Below the pieces are notes generated by a model that had not been told where the DNA came from, did no database searches, and saw only the letters and a program-made list of their open reading frames with translations. 64,000 nt of DNA. Source: Hysterangium stoloniferum (taxonomy: Eukaryota; Basidiomycota; Agaricomycetes; Hysterangiales; Hysterangiaceae). Location of the stretch: positions 558,001-622,000 of the forward strand of contig WHVD01000016.1 of assembly GCA_015178975.1 (NCBI GenBank). Reading direction: 5' to 3'. The first letter of the stretch is position 1. Every line of letters starts with the position of its first letter. Shown piece after piece: positions 23,802 to 35,450 of the stretch. The translations under genes and the position numbers were made by a program.

Positions 23802-24070
23802 CTGAGCGATAAGCAGCGACTACGATTCACATGATCAGCATGTACAACCAGAAGCAACCTATAGCGAATGTTCGCGCTGACCACCGTGATATCTCGGATA
23901 TCCCAACACTGTGAACATCAGAAAGCAGAGGGCGAAAGAAAAAAACATGGCGGGTAGACAGTGACAGTTTGAGATGAAAGGGACAACAAGAAAGGGAGAG
24001 AAGGAAGAGCCAGGTCATGGGCTTGTATATGTGGCGTTGCTCTCCTCATATGAGCCACGAGCTCGAACGT

Positions 24071-24242
24071 GACGCCAGGTGAACCTGAGTGCGCGAAGGT
24101 TAGTAACGAAGCATTCCTGTTGATGGTTCTAGAGATCGTATTGTTAGAGAAAATTTATCGGTTGGTACATTTCATAAGCAGGGCAACTACGCGTTGTAAA
24201 AAGAACGATCCGTAAACGTATGAAGTCCATTACATTTCATCA
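24071..24242. mobile_element. Unclassified 172 bp insertion
   Basis: Interrupts the copy 3 upstream region where copy 1 is continuous (GAGCTCRAACGTTCGTCC). It is flanked by GAACGT on both sides (24065-24070 and 24243-24248). I see no terminal inverted repeat, coding frame or poly-A tail. Confidence 0.5.
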
Positions 24243-24276
24243 GAACGTTCGTCCGTAAAGGGAGTGGGGTAGTATC

Positions 24277-25016
24277 GATCTATGTATATATGTATATATT
24301 TGCCCTTATAACAGGCTATTTAATATTCAGTGAAAAATCATTGCAATGGTTCCCTTTCATTCAATTCTCTCTATATTTACATATAAGCTGGTGGAATTAA
24401 GACTATGTATTGTATCTAAACATCACCTGAGTTGTAAGGTCTAATACTACCTTTTGAACAAGTTATATTACTCACTATCAAGTGTGCATACAGTAAGTGG
24501 CACAACTTGTTCAAAGGGTGGTATTAAGCCTCACAGCTTAGGGTATATTCATACACAATATATAGTATTAGTCTTATGTTAGAAAGTAAAACCTAAATGT
24601 AACTCAGTCACGTTTATCGTATAACGGACTAGTATTTTATGTACCTAAATGTAACTAATAAACATTTATTAGTTACATCGAGTATAGATCCATAACAACC
24701 TTTACTTACCTCAGTCACGTTTATCGTATAACGGACTGAGGTAGTACTACTGTAATTCCAGATTATATACTTGACCATGTACATTGCTAGGCACCACTAA
24801 TAATGTGTTGTGGATACCGGGTGCCTGTGTCCGATGTTACATGGTCTTGGGATCGGTCAACTTGGGCCGCATGTATTTCGATGGTGTTATCCAACATCTT
24901 ACAAGCTTATATGCAAATCAAGGAAAAATTGAATGAAGGGGAGCCATTGCACTCATATTTCACTAAATATTAAATAGCATCTCATAAGGCCAACTATATA
25001 CATAAATATATAGATC
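24277..25016. mobile_element. Foldback (MITE-like) element cut by a Copia solo LTR
   Basis: The sequence from GATCTATGTATATATG (24277) to TATATAGATC (25016) folds on itself almost end to end once the solo LTR at 24577-24898 is left out. CTATTTAATATTCAGTG (24325) pairs with the region before 24980. CATTCAATT and CATATAAGCT pair with their complements near 24905-24945. TACTACCTTTTGAACAAGTT pairs with CAACTTGTTCAAAGGGTGGT. The loop is near 24485. About 410 bp remain without the LTR. No coding capacity. It truncates the inverted copy 3 unit. Confidence 0.75.
24577..24898 (-). mobile_element. Copia-type solo LTR inside the foldback element
   Basis: TGTTAGAAAGT..GTTATCCAACA, 322 bp, with target duplication TCTTA (24572-24576 and 24899-24903). 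It carries the Copia-LTR stem TACCTCAGTC / GACTGAGGTA (24707-24716 and 24734-24743) plus a degenerate second copy near 24602-24632. Orientation is inferred from the stem and its resemblance to the LTRs at 3570 and 7187. Confidence 0.88.
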
Positions 25017-25156
25017 TATACTATATAGTACACACTTAAAAATATTTTGCCTGAATTGGGTCCCTTTCCTGAGATACAGCACAATTTGCCTGTGGGTCAA
25101 AAGCGGAATTTTCTTTTTAAACTCCGCCTTAGGTACTCGGAACAGCTGTAAATCTG

Positions 25157-26700
25157 TTATCCTGACCATCTGGAGAAGCCATAACGTGCACGAGGAGCCG
25201 ACAGCCCAAGGAGGAACAAATAACAGTTTCCCATTTTAAAAAAAAATGAGATGTCAGTGATTATCCATGGAAATTGATCAAGCACGCACAATACGATTTC
25301 AGTGTAATTCTGAGGCCTTACAAGAAAAAGTGTGGCATTTGGGAGAAAAATTATGAATATTCTGAGGTATATTAACAATGATTTTATAATAGCTGAGAGT
25401 ATGTAAAACTACATACCCCACAAAATAGAACAAGCTGAAAACATGGGCGAAGCATAAGCATGTTTACCCAACGATATGGTTGTGATGTCTCTTATAATGA
25501 CGCCCAACAATGGAGACCTGTAGCTAGTTCTTGCCTTCAAAGCCTTGAACAACATTAGAATGCATAGGAGTGTCTCGTTTATCAACACAGGAAGCACCAA
25601 ATACCTAAACAGAGGGGTCAGCATGCTCAGTTTACAGCCTGATTGACCGAAACCGACTGCCTGTCCTAGAATATCCCAAGATAAGACAACGACGTGATCA
25701 ATAGTACATGTCAAAATTTACCGGTGACATTGCTATATTTACATATCATGAGCGAAGCTGCAGTTCCGATAGCCAAAATGATTCCTAAGATGACAGCAAT
25801 CATCTTGTTTCCTCCATATACCACATAAATCTATAAACATTTTAATTCTGAAATACCTGCCGAGGCGCCCATTGGACTGACCCGACATGTGAGTACAACT
25901 TGAGAATGAGAATCATTCAGTAAGTCGAACTGATTATCAAACACTGATTGAATTCTTACTCTCCACCGCTACAATCGTAACTGCAATCCTAGAACGTTGC
26001 TTAGTTAATATCCTCTGAGATATCTGCAGAGGTACTCACGAGATAAGCTGCCACCAGACAAATCTTGCGCAACTGAAAGTGTTGACAGTGTCAGTTTTTA
26101 TTTACCCAAAAGCCAAAATATTGTCGACAATTACAACTATACAAAATCACGCATGATAGGGTTGAGGCAGCGTGGAGGGAGGTAGGATGGTACTTGCTTA
26201 GTCTCCGAGTCCGTGGATGAACATCACTGGGGTATGGTGAGTATTAGTTCAAATCTTGTTACTCTTGCGATGTTTCTCGCACCCGTGATATCGATAATGA
26301 CCGAAATGGTCCCCCAATAGTGGATCTACATATATTTATGATGAGTTTATTTTTTGGTATGCTTAGCTGGCTTACCAATAGATACAGGACCTTTCCCAAA
26401 GACCATTGGCGTTGCCAAACTCTGGCCTGTGCATCTTGCAATCACTTATAATGTTCGCAGAAATAGCAAGCCCTTGAATACCTCATGCTCGATTGTCAGA
26501 ACTGAAAGCACATGTTAGAGGATTGATTGGGGAAGAGTGAAGCAAAGTGGAAGGCTATGCTTAGTTTACGATATTCATACATCATTGCAGCTGTTGCCGC
26601 TACCCAGAAATATTTGGTTACATTGTCTGAAATAGTCGCATATCAGCCTTATCGCTGTATAGAATAAATGCTCACTCACACGCCAACGACGTGCTCAAAA
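25157..26700 (-). pseudogene. DUF6533-type seven-transmembrane protein gene
   Basis: Basidiomycete membrane protein of the DUF6533 family (role unknown to me), read on the minus strand in several short exons. NVTKYFWVAATAAMMYE (about 26636-26586) is followed, across introns, by LTIEHE and then ARVWQRQWSLGKVLYLL (about 26426-26376), the DUF6533 hallmark. Further on, YGGNKMIAVILGIILAIGTA (about 25820-25760) matches the mid-protein helix. LPVLINETLLCILMLFKALK (about 25600-25541) and RSPLLGVIIRDI match the C-terminal third. Introns with plausible GT..AG borders separate these blocks. A final exon, 25157-25378, is hydrophobic but less certain. I could not build one uninterrupted frame, and the usual helix after the LGKVLYLL block is not clear. 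It is probably decayed, though unrecognised introns could rescue it. The foldback element abuts its 3' end. Confidence 0.6.
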
Positions 26701-26719
26701 TAGTAGACCTATCTGGGAT

Positions 26720-28106
26720 GTCCATAGACCGAGCCTGTATGACAATTTGGGTAAAAGACTGGAGGAGGTATCTCAGGGGCTCGGAATATTTATACAACCA
26801 ACGCGACTTACTTTTCATTCTATGTGCTTCCTAACCTCAACTGAGCTATTACCTATAGTGATGGATGCAGAAGCCATTACATGTAATAAGTACTTACAGG
26901 TTAGGTGTCAAGGATGTACTTATTCGAGGTAGAATTCCCAGTCCATAATAGTATATCTACAGAATGGTTACCCCCAAATTATTTAGCACAGCTATTGTGA
27001 TAGTAATAGCAAAAGTATGATTATGTGCGCATTGAGTCCAGCACTGATATGATCCCTATCTGCCGCTAGAGGGTTTGATTATCAGAATGGAGAGGAAATT
27101 TGGGTATACATGGGTAGTTTGGGCATTAATTTCCTACTATGCACAACATCTCACTCTGAACATATTCGCAACTGCTTCATCAACTTCGACCTAGAAGAAG
27201 ACGGGCTTCCATCATAAGAACGCGCCGCCTAGGTGTCAGATGAATTCATTGACAAGTCTTCTGACAGTGTAAATGAGTTATTTGGCACAATAGTATACAC
27301 TAAGTAAAGAGACATACCTCAGTCGCTACTGAGGTTGGCAAATGCAATGACTGAGGTATTGTACTAGAAATTTCTGGTATATGTAAGTATCAAGGAGGGT
27401 ATGCTAGTGTAGAATAAACATTGATACAAAGATTACTGATGCCAGTGATAGTTTTGTCAACTCGTACTGGCAGCCTCTACAAAGGACCCACAAATCTGTT
27501 GGATCCGAGCTTTCTGGCAATGGTCTAAATACATGCTGAGGTATTGGATGGGCTGGCGATTATAATATAAAAAGATCGGAAGCCTCCCGCTTTCACCGTA
27601 AGTGTCTGTGATTGATCCGCCTTGCGCACGCTCGCACAGCTATCCAATATTCAGTTTGGCATGTCTTCTTGGATTTCATTATCACTCATAGAAGTAAACT
27701 TTCTCTCCTGATATTTCATGCCATTGGTTGTTTCTGCTCAATATCTTTCTGGAATTGTCATCATGACGCTGAAGTTGGAAAGCTTGAAATACTCAAGAAC
27801 CAGCCCGACCGATAGTTGATCTGAACCATAACCACTGGAAGCAAATTGATATATTTGACAATGGGGGTTGCTCATTTTGTTCCAGGCATGTGCCGATTTC
27901 TCGTAATGATTGACTTTACCTTCAAATTTCATAGAGTACTCATGGCCAAACGTTTATTCCTGACGTTCCCTCTAGCTCCTCGCACTGGGAGGCTCACTCC
28001 CCAAAGCACTTTACTTTGTTCTTAATTTCCTCTGCATAGAATCCTTCCACTTCGACCCTATACTGGTTCCGCAAGGTTGTGTCCCATATTCTAATAATTA
28101 TCCATA
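26720..28106. other. No gene recognised
   Basis: Only short frames are present, none with a recognisable domain. At 27314-27333 an 8 bp inverted repeat ACCTCAGT / ACTGAGGT, followed by TGACTGAGGTA, recalls the stem in the Copia LTRs, so an eroded LTR may lie around 27240-27480. I could not find target duplications for it. Confidence 0.4.
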
Positions 28107-28265
28107 CTGTTAGGTAGTGATGTGCCGGCCCGGCTTGGCCTGAAAGCCAGGTGCTCGGGCCTGGCATATTCTCAGGCCAGGCCGTAGAGGAGGGCTCAGG
28201 CTCGGCTTAGGGCTCCGGCTCTGGCTCAGGGCTCGGGCTCGGCTTGGGCCGGGGCTTATTGCAAC
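28107..28265 (-). repeat. hAT terminal end and GC-rich subterminal repeat
   Basis: TAGTGATGTGCCGGCCCGGC (28115-28134) is a typical hAT-type terminus. It is followed by reiterated GGCTCGGGCT / GGCTCAGGCT motifs to about 28255, of the kind hAT transposases bind. The preceding 8 bp (28107-28114, CTGTTAGG) would be the target duplication. The partner end beyond 48150 was not found, and it may have been removed by the Gypsy remnant there. Confidence 0.6.
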
Positions 28266-28353
28266 ATGTATATATGTGCAGATACTCTAGTTGATGTCAG
28301 TAATAACAATGTCACGGCTTATTGCAATATATATATATATACATATATGTACT

Positions 28354-29738
28354 TTAGTTGATGTCAGTAATAACATCATCATCATCATCATCATTACCTT
28401 CCATGTCGAGAACAGCACCTTCAATCCCTGCATTGACATCCTCTACCAGATGATCCCAGCCCTCCTCAGTCTCATTTGAACCCTCCAATGCCATTTTTCT
28501 GTCCAACTGAGTCTCAGATACAATTGAAGGGTCATCTGCTTCACAAAAGAGGAGATCACATCGATACAAGCACTTCAGAAATTGGAGTGCCTCGACAACA
28601 TCTCCTCCAAGCCTATTACACCGTTTACTGATTGTGATTCCTGCAGCTGAGAAGGCACGTTCACTTGACACTGATGTAGCCATGATAGCAAGGAAGTCTC
28701 TTGCTAGTGAAGCCCAGACAGGGTACCGCTCAGAATTGATCTAACATCAAAGTAGTCAACAGATTGCTTTTAGAACAAGAAGTTAAAAAATTCCTTACCC
28801 CCCACCACTGAACAATCGTCAACTTTCCGAGCTGATCTGGTGAATTCAGATAGCCACGGAAATCCTCCAGCCATGGTTCCATCAGTGAACCCACCCCAAC
28901 ATCCACACCCATCTCATCCTCGTCATCAGAGAGAACTCTCAAGAGCTCATGAAGCTTTTGTGAGGTGCCAGTATAACCAGATGTCTGAGTTAAATTGGTT
29001 GCATTTCCATACATCTCAATATAACAAGCTTTATACTGGAAAGATAAAGTGAAGAAATATTTTATGAACCATTATAATTAAATGAGAGATGGTCTGGCCA
29101 AACTTATGAGTGTCTGTGCTTGCTGTAATGCTTTATTTAATAAGTCAATACCCCAGTGCTTAAGAATGTGCTTTTCTTTTTTTGATGGATCAAGCACTAA
29201 CATTAATAGAGTCATTTCATTCATTGAGATAGCCATTGAGATGAACTTACACATTGCAAATGTATAAGCATCAGATTCAGCAGTACGGTGGTAGTATTCG
29301 TTAATCTTTTTGGTCCCTGCATTCAGAGCATCTTTGAACTTGAAATACTTGGGGCATTCAATTCGAACAAACCATGCCCGATGAAGGGCTTCGAGGGCAG
29401 GAGTAACAAGGTGAAGTGATGGGCCTTCATCTGATGAGAATGCTTGTTTTGCATTATCAGCATGCTGTAAAGTAAATTAGGTTCCATCTGCCACATGAAA
29501 TAACCACTGCTCACTGCAAGGAGATCCAAGAAAGACTCAACTCTTGTCCATTCCTCCTCTGACAACTGAAGGTCATTGAGTTTCTGTCGCTTGGTGCGGT
29601 CCATTTCTGCTGAGACCAGTGACACGATGAACTGGTCAATGATCTGAAGAATCACACCAGTTGAAGTCATAAAAAATCTGAGATGATATAACACTACCTT
29701 CTTCAGAGAGGTAGCACATTCGAGCATTACATAGGTGG
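28354..29738 (-). pseudogene. hAT transposase, C-terminal part
   Basis: DNA transposase of the hAT superfamily. On the minus strand the C-terminal dimerisation region reads IVQWWG, a 58 bp intron (28798-28741, GTAAGG..TTAG), then YPVWASLARDFLAIMATSV and SSERAFSAAG, the hAT signature. An acidic tail of aspartates ends at 28354. Upstream, 29323-29738 carries the helical insertion region (LQLSEEEWTRVESFLDLLAV). The gene is cut at 29739 by a Copia element; its next piece lies at 35839-35931 and the N-terminal half at 46457-48150. It probably encoded one multi-exon protein of about 700-800 residues. The identity of the superfamily is secure; the exact exon borders are not. Confidence 0.85.
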
Positions 29739-29743
29739 AGGAC

Positions 29744-30126
29744 TGTTGGATAACACCGCAAAAAAACTCCATTACTATATTTGGACAAACAAGGCCTATG
29801 CAGTTTGAAATAACAAAAGGGACCACGTGGCCACATAAGGGACCGAAATGTGGCCATAACTCATTATTCTTTTTTGTTCTAAGTTCCCTTTGTGTTGTGT
29901 CACCTTTTGTTCACATCACTCATTGTTATATTTTAGTATATATATGATTGATATAGTGCTCTTATCCCTCAGTCCGTTATACTACTATACGAGACTGAGG
30001 TGAGCCACTTTATTCCTGCTATTTTGTATGATATACTTATATGTACCTAGCTATTATTAGGTACTTAATACAGTCCATTATACTACTATATGAGACTGAG
30101 CTATTATTAGGTCTTACTTTCTAACA
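29744..30126 (+). repeat. 5' LTR of the Copia element
   Basis: TGTTGGATAAC..TTTCTAACA. It has the stem CCTCAGTC / GACTGAGG (29967-29974 and 29993-30000) in reverse orientation to the stems at 3705 and 24707, matching the opposite orientation of this element. A weaker second stem lies near 30071-30103. Confidence 0.9.
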
Positions 30127-30187
30127 GGTTATGGGCCTATAATTTGACAAGTAGGACCACTATTGTTGCTTACCAATTTTTTTTGCT

Positions 30188-30980
30188 ATGGCTACACCAA
30201 TCCCTATGGATGCTGTTGCACCTTCTGTTACCCTTATTCGTACCAATATCACATATACTGGCCCGAAACTTGACAAACTCCAGTCGAACTATCGCCCCTG
30301 GCTTCGTGCTGCTGACCTTTTCCTTACCCTCACTGGACTTTCGGGATATATTGATGGAACCATTTCTGAATCAGGTGACGGTGAACCCCGCGCTCATACC
30401 AACTGGCGAGCCAATAACTCCCTGGCTGCTGCACTCATAATCTCCACAGTGCAGTCTTCTGAACAGGAATATCTTGACCGCAAGTTGGGTACTACAGCAT
30501 GCTGGGAAGTTCTCTGACTACGTCACCAAAGTGAGGGCCCTATTCGTCAGGTTCAACTACTCCAAGAAGCCCTCACAATCTGATGCTCACGTACAACTCC
30601 TTTACCTACCACAGCAGAGAAGATTTGTTCTCTGATTGACCGTGCTTATGAAATGGGGGATATTTCTCAGGATTTGTTGAAATGCATTGCTCTATTAGGT
30701 TCCCTTGGCACTGAGTTTGGAAATGTACGGTCCATCATCACATGGGATCTTTCTGCCTCTACCCCTTCTTCTCCTTTCACATCAGTTCAGCTTTGAAGCT
30801 ATCTTGACAATGAGCAAAATCTCCTCAACTCCGACAACAAGAAAGCCCCCAGTTCAGACTCCATTGCATTGTCAGCTCATTCTAAATCGTCTGCTCCACC
30901 TATTTTTTGTTCCAATTGCAAGCGTCCACATCATGAAGCTCCTTATTGCATTGCTCCTGGTGGTGGCATGGCAGGCAAAA
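30188..30980 (+). pseudogene. Copia gag region (fossil)
   Basis: Gag-type region starting at MATPIPMDAV (30188), with the Copia-type 'NYRPWLRAADLFLTL' block and a short Cys/His segment near 30907. It is the capsid-like part of the element at 29744-35833. Broken; no reconstruction attempted. Confidence 0.7.
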
Positions 30981-31329
30981 CCATTGATGAATCTAGGCAG
31001 GCTTGGCAGTGGGATTGTGACTCAAAGCAGGGCACCACTACCATACCTGACCCCCCCAAGTCCAATCCCCTTCCTGTACAACCGAAGGTTCCTGTCAAAG
31101 TTCAGGGTGTGGATGGTCGTGTTTATGTTGTAAATATGGACTCATCTAACCTGTCTTCTTCGAACACCCCTGCTGCCGAGGTGGCTCTCTGTCTGCCCAA
31201 TCATATTCCACCTGTATCTGTGCAGGACACCATTGAGTATGACAGCTGGCTGGTCCTTGAGGAGGAGCTGGTAACTAACATGGATTGGTCCAAGCATAGC
31301 CATCCATCAACCATGGCTGCTATTAACAC

Positions 31330-34300
31330 GACCGATATTACCCCAGTATCTCAACCCAATCGCACACCCATTTCCATCGAATCGCACCCATTCTGGATGG
31401 ACAGTGGAGCTTCTGTTCACATATCTCCCAACCGTAATGACTTTTTAACCTTAAAAGCTGTCACTCCTCATTCTGTTAAAGGCTTGAGTGGCTCATCTGT
31501 ATGGGCAATAGGTATTGGAGATATAAAGCTCCGAATTGGTCGTGGAACACACCTAATTTTACAAAATGTCCTTTATATCCCAGATGCTACAGTATGATTA
31601 ATATCAATTCGATGCCTCACAAAGGATTCTAATGTTATCGCACACTTTGATGACACATCTTGTTGGCTTAGCACAAAATCATCTGGATCCATTATAGCCA
31701 GAGGAAACCTACTCCCAGATAAGCACCTGTACTCCTTGACAATCTCTTCAGCCTATGCAGAACATGCTTTGGTCACTCATTGTTCTCCCACCATTGAGAC
31801 ATGGCACCATCGTCTCGGACATGCAAATTATCAAGCCATCCGTGACATGCTCAACAACAGTCTCATCAAAGGTGCGACAGCTCAATCCTCCAGTATCCCC
31901 TCAAAATGTGACTCCTGTATTCTTGGAAAACAGACGAAAACACCTGTTCCAAAGATATGGGAGGAAGGAATAGGGCATAAAGCAGTGAGGAAGCTAGAAA
32001 AAGTGTGGATAGATTTATCTGGACCTAGTCCTGTCACTTCACGCACTGGATATAATTACATTATGAATATCATAGACGACTACTATAGCTTTTGCTGGAC
32101 TATCCTACTCAAACTCAAAAGTGATGCTTTTTCACAACTTCAGATTTGGGAACGCACTCAGGAAGTCGAGACTGGATTAAAAGTTGGGACCTATAGGATG
32201 GACAATGGGGAACTTAAAAGCCATGAAATGGCAAGTTGGCTTAATTCAAGAGGGACTACTCATCAGTTTACAGCTCCCTACATATCAGCGCACATTGGGC
32301 ATGTTGAACGATTGCATTGTACTTTGATGGCCAAGGCATGGACCATGAGGATATACGCAGGATTGCCTGCACACTTGTGGGATGAATTCTACCTTGCTGC
32401 TGCTCACTTACATGTTAAAACAACTACTAAGTCTCTAATGGACAAAACACCTTGGGAAACATGGTGTGAAGGATAGGTCATATAGGAGGCATGACTAAAG
32501 GCTCTAAGCCTAGACCTTAAGCCGCTTTATAATACAATTATTTCATTTTGTTTTATATTTTTTATTCTCTCTTTATCTCTCATAAATACGCTTTATTAGT
32601 TCGAGAGCCCATGTATGCTTGTGGGCGCTCTTGCCCACAAGAAGTATGCGTATGTCACAGTAGTAGTCACACGACAGAAACTTAGACACTTTTCAACCCC
32701 GACAACCATCACCTGCACATGCAAGTACTGGTTTGGGGTCTTGTCTAAAACAAACCTCTACTCTATCTCTCTTCATTGAGTCATAGTAATTACACTTCGC
32801 ACTGAAACAGTCAAAGTCCGTTACTACTATTTGACTCAACTTCAAGCTCTTGAACAGCGCGGTAAGAATATCCATCGTAACTAACTTTCTTAGGATATTC
32901 TCTCTCCTTCGTGCACTATATACTTTCTCTTGTCTATTCGGCCTTCAGCCCAACTAGCTAAACAATCGAATTGTACCGTAAGGTCGATCCGTCCTTGTAA
33001 TTATCTGCTGATCGTACCTTAAGGGTCGATCGTAATCTACATCTTAACTACTAGTCGATTGTATTTCGTACTATCGTTAGTCGATAACAATTGTACATTG
33101 AGTGGTAAACTACTCGACCCTTTACACATGGTATGGTCAAACACCTGATTATTCTTACCTGCGAGAAATTGGTTGTCGTGCTTTTGTGTTAATCCAGAAT
33201 AAAACAAATCTGAAAATTTACGAACGGTCCATTGAATGCATCCTTGTTGGCTATGACAGTCATGCCAAGACTTACAGATGCTATGACCCAAAAACGCGGC
33301 AGATATACAGCTCCTATCATGTTCGTTTCCTTGAGAGCCATGATGGTCACCCACGGACCCCTATCATTGAAACTCCTAAGGCTACCACCACCACTGATCC
33401 GTCAGAAATTCCTCCTAACTTGTATTGTTCTCATACACCTGACGAAACCATGGATAATATTCCCCCAATTCTACCACATCGAGAACTCGATTCTTCTCTG
33501 GACTCAACTACTGCACCACTAGATGAACTACCTACCCTTCGGCGTTCAAACCGTCCCACAGCAGGATTGCCATTTTCAAGTACACAACTAGACCATGCAA
33601 TTCAGGAATCCAAAGATAGTGCTGAACAACTACGCCTGGAAAAGCAAGAATGTCTTCGTGCCATTGCTGATCTACATGACATTCCTATACCGCCTAATAC
33701 CCCAAATGTCGATAACAATGAACTACAACATGCCTTATTGTCCATCCCATTTGATCCAGGGCTGCCAGATGGTAATATAACCCTTGCCGCTATATCTGAT
33801 ACCCTTGGGATTGATCCGTTGACTTGTAATGATGAACCACAGACCTGGGAAGAAGCTCTCAAATCTGGTGATGCATCACGATGGAAAGCGGGATTCCAGG
33901 AAGAACTTGACTCCCTGAAAGCTATGGGAGTCTATAAGCTCGTCCAACGGTCTGACGTCCCTCAAGGTTGCAAAGTTCAAAAAGGACAACCAGTTTTTTG
34001 TATTAAACATGATGAAGCTGGTTAGGCTATATGGTGGAAAGTACGACTGGTATTTAAAGGTTTTGAACAAGTATATGGCAAGGATTATCACAAGACGACT
34101 TCACCTACTGCACGCATGGAGTCCTGGCGTATCTTACTCCACATCGCCACTACTCTCGGTTGGGATGCACAGCAGATCGATATTAAAACTGCTTTTCTTT
34201 ATGGTTTACTACCTGATGATGAAGTGCAGTACATGGAGCAACCTACCGGTTTTGCTGAACCCAGTAAAGAGGACTGTGTATGGATGATCTTACAGGGCCT

Positions 34301-35408
34301 ATATGGTATGAAACAAAGCGGACGGATATGGAATCAAACAATGAACGACCAAATGTTGAAATGGGGCTTTACCAGGCTTATCTCCGAGCCTTGCATTTAT
34401 TACAGATGCACAGCAACTGGTATTATCATTGCTGCCGTACATGTCGATGACTTTCTTTCAATTGCTAGTACAGTCGCCGAAAATGAAGCCTTCAAGAATG
34501 AAATGTGCCATGTCTGGACTATATCTGATCTTGGATCTGTCCACTTTGTTGTCAGCATTGCTGTAGAATTGGATAGACCCAATCGTTGGGCATATCTCTC
34601 ACAAACTGCATTAATTGACAGGATAATACGACAATTTGGACAGAGTACCGCATCAACTGTATCTACTCCGATGGATCACAGTCTGAAGCTTCGCCATTTT
34701 GACCGCACTTCCCTGTCAATATCTGAAACCGACGACTTACTCAAACTACCATACAGGTCATTGGTTGGTTGTCTACTTTATCTAGCTATCTCTACACGCC
34801 CTGACATTTCTTATGCCATCCAACAATTGTCGCAGTTCCTTGATAGTTATTCTACTATTCACTGGACCGCAGCAATTCGCATTGTATGTTATTTAAAAGG
34901 AACACGGAGTCTCAGACTGTGCCTGGGTGGTTCAAATGACATTCACCTCACAGGATATACAGATTCAGATTGGGCTAACTGTCTTGATACCCGTCGCAGC
35001 ATTAGTGGTTACACTTTTACTTTGGGATCTGGTGTCATTTCATGGGCCACAAAGAAACAAAAGACTGTTGTCGCTTCTTCATGTGAAGCTGAATATGTTG
35101 CTGCTTTTGAGGCCATCAAAGAAGGTAGTTGGCTTCGCTCATTACTTTTGGGTATCTCTTTTCTTTGTCCCGGGTCTACTACTGTCTTTTGCAATAACAA
35201 TGCCACTATCAATCTGTCGGAAGACCCCCTTTTACATTCCCGAGTCAAACATATTGATATTAAATATTACTTTCTTCGTGAATGTGTTCACACTGGCAAT
35301 TTTTCTCTTAGGTATATCCATACTTCAAATAACCTTGCCAATATCTTCACCAAGGCATTGGATCCCTCAAAATTCATTAAGCTCCGAGGGTTTCTAGGAC
35401 TCAAATGA
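31330..35408 (+). pseudogene. Copia pol region: protease, integrase, RT, RNase H (fossil)
   Basis: Protease motif (MDSGASVHIS) near 31400. Pre-integrase HHRLGHAN with a CX2C pair and the integrase core occupy 31736-32464 and continue after the inserted solo LTR from 33132. Reverse transcriptase spans roughly 33830-34720, including the YVDD-equivalent box HVDDFLSIAS near 34440. RNase H (GYTDSDWANCLDTRRS) lies at about 34955-35408. The 430-codon stretch 34116-35408 is open, while the rest is not. Broken. Confidence 0.88.
32465..33126 (+). mobile_element. Solo LTR, Gypsy A/B-like, inside the Copia integrase
   Basis: TGTGAAGGATA..CCCTTTACA, 662 bp, with the duplication CATGG (32460-32464 and 33127-33131). 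It shares the block 'CCATGTATGCTTGTGGGCGC' and the 'TTAGACACTTTTCAACCC' region with family B LTRs, but is well diverged. Its insertion is later than the Copia element. Confidence 0.85.
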
Positions 35409-35450
35409 CAGGACTTCCATGCGAGGAGGAGTTTCCACGGTGAGGAGGAG

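Larger units (their letters stand above)
18280..24060. repeat. Large inverted repeat (palindrome) of the membrane-protein unit
   Basis: About 18280-20609 and 24060-21720 are inverted copies of each other around an unpaired centre, 20610-21719. That centre matches the reverse complement of about 11250-12090 next to copy 1, plus one insertion. Taken whole, 20610-24276 is the reverse complement of about 8900-12090, apart from insertions at 21437-21706 and 24071-24242. The junction at 20609/20610 joins CACTTG to GTCATC. Confidence 0.8.

Noticed and set aside
28291-28479. Plus-strand 62-codon frame
   Set aside because: Opposite to the hAT C-terminus; its Ile run is the complement of the aspartate tail.
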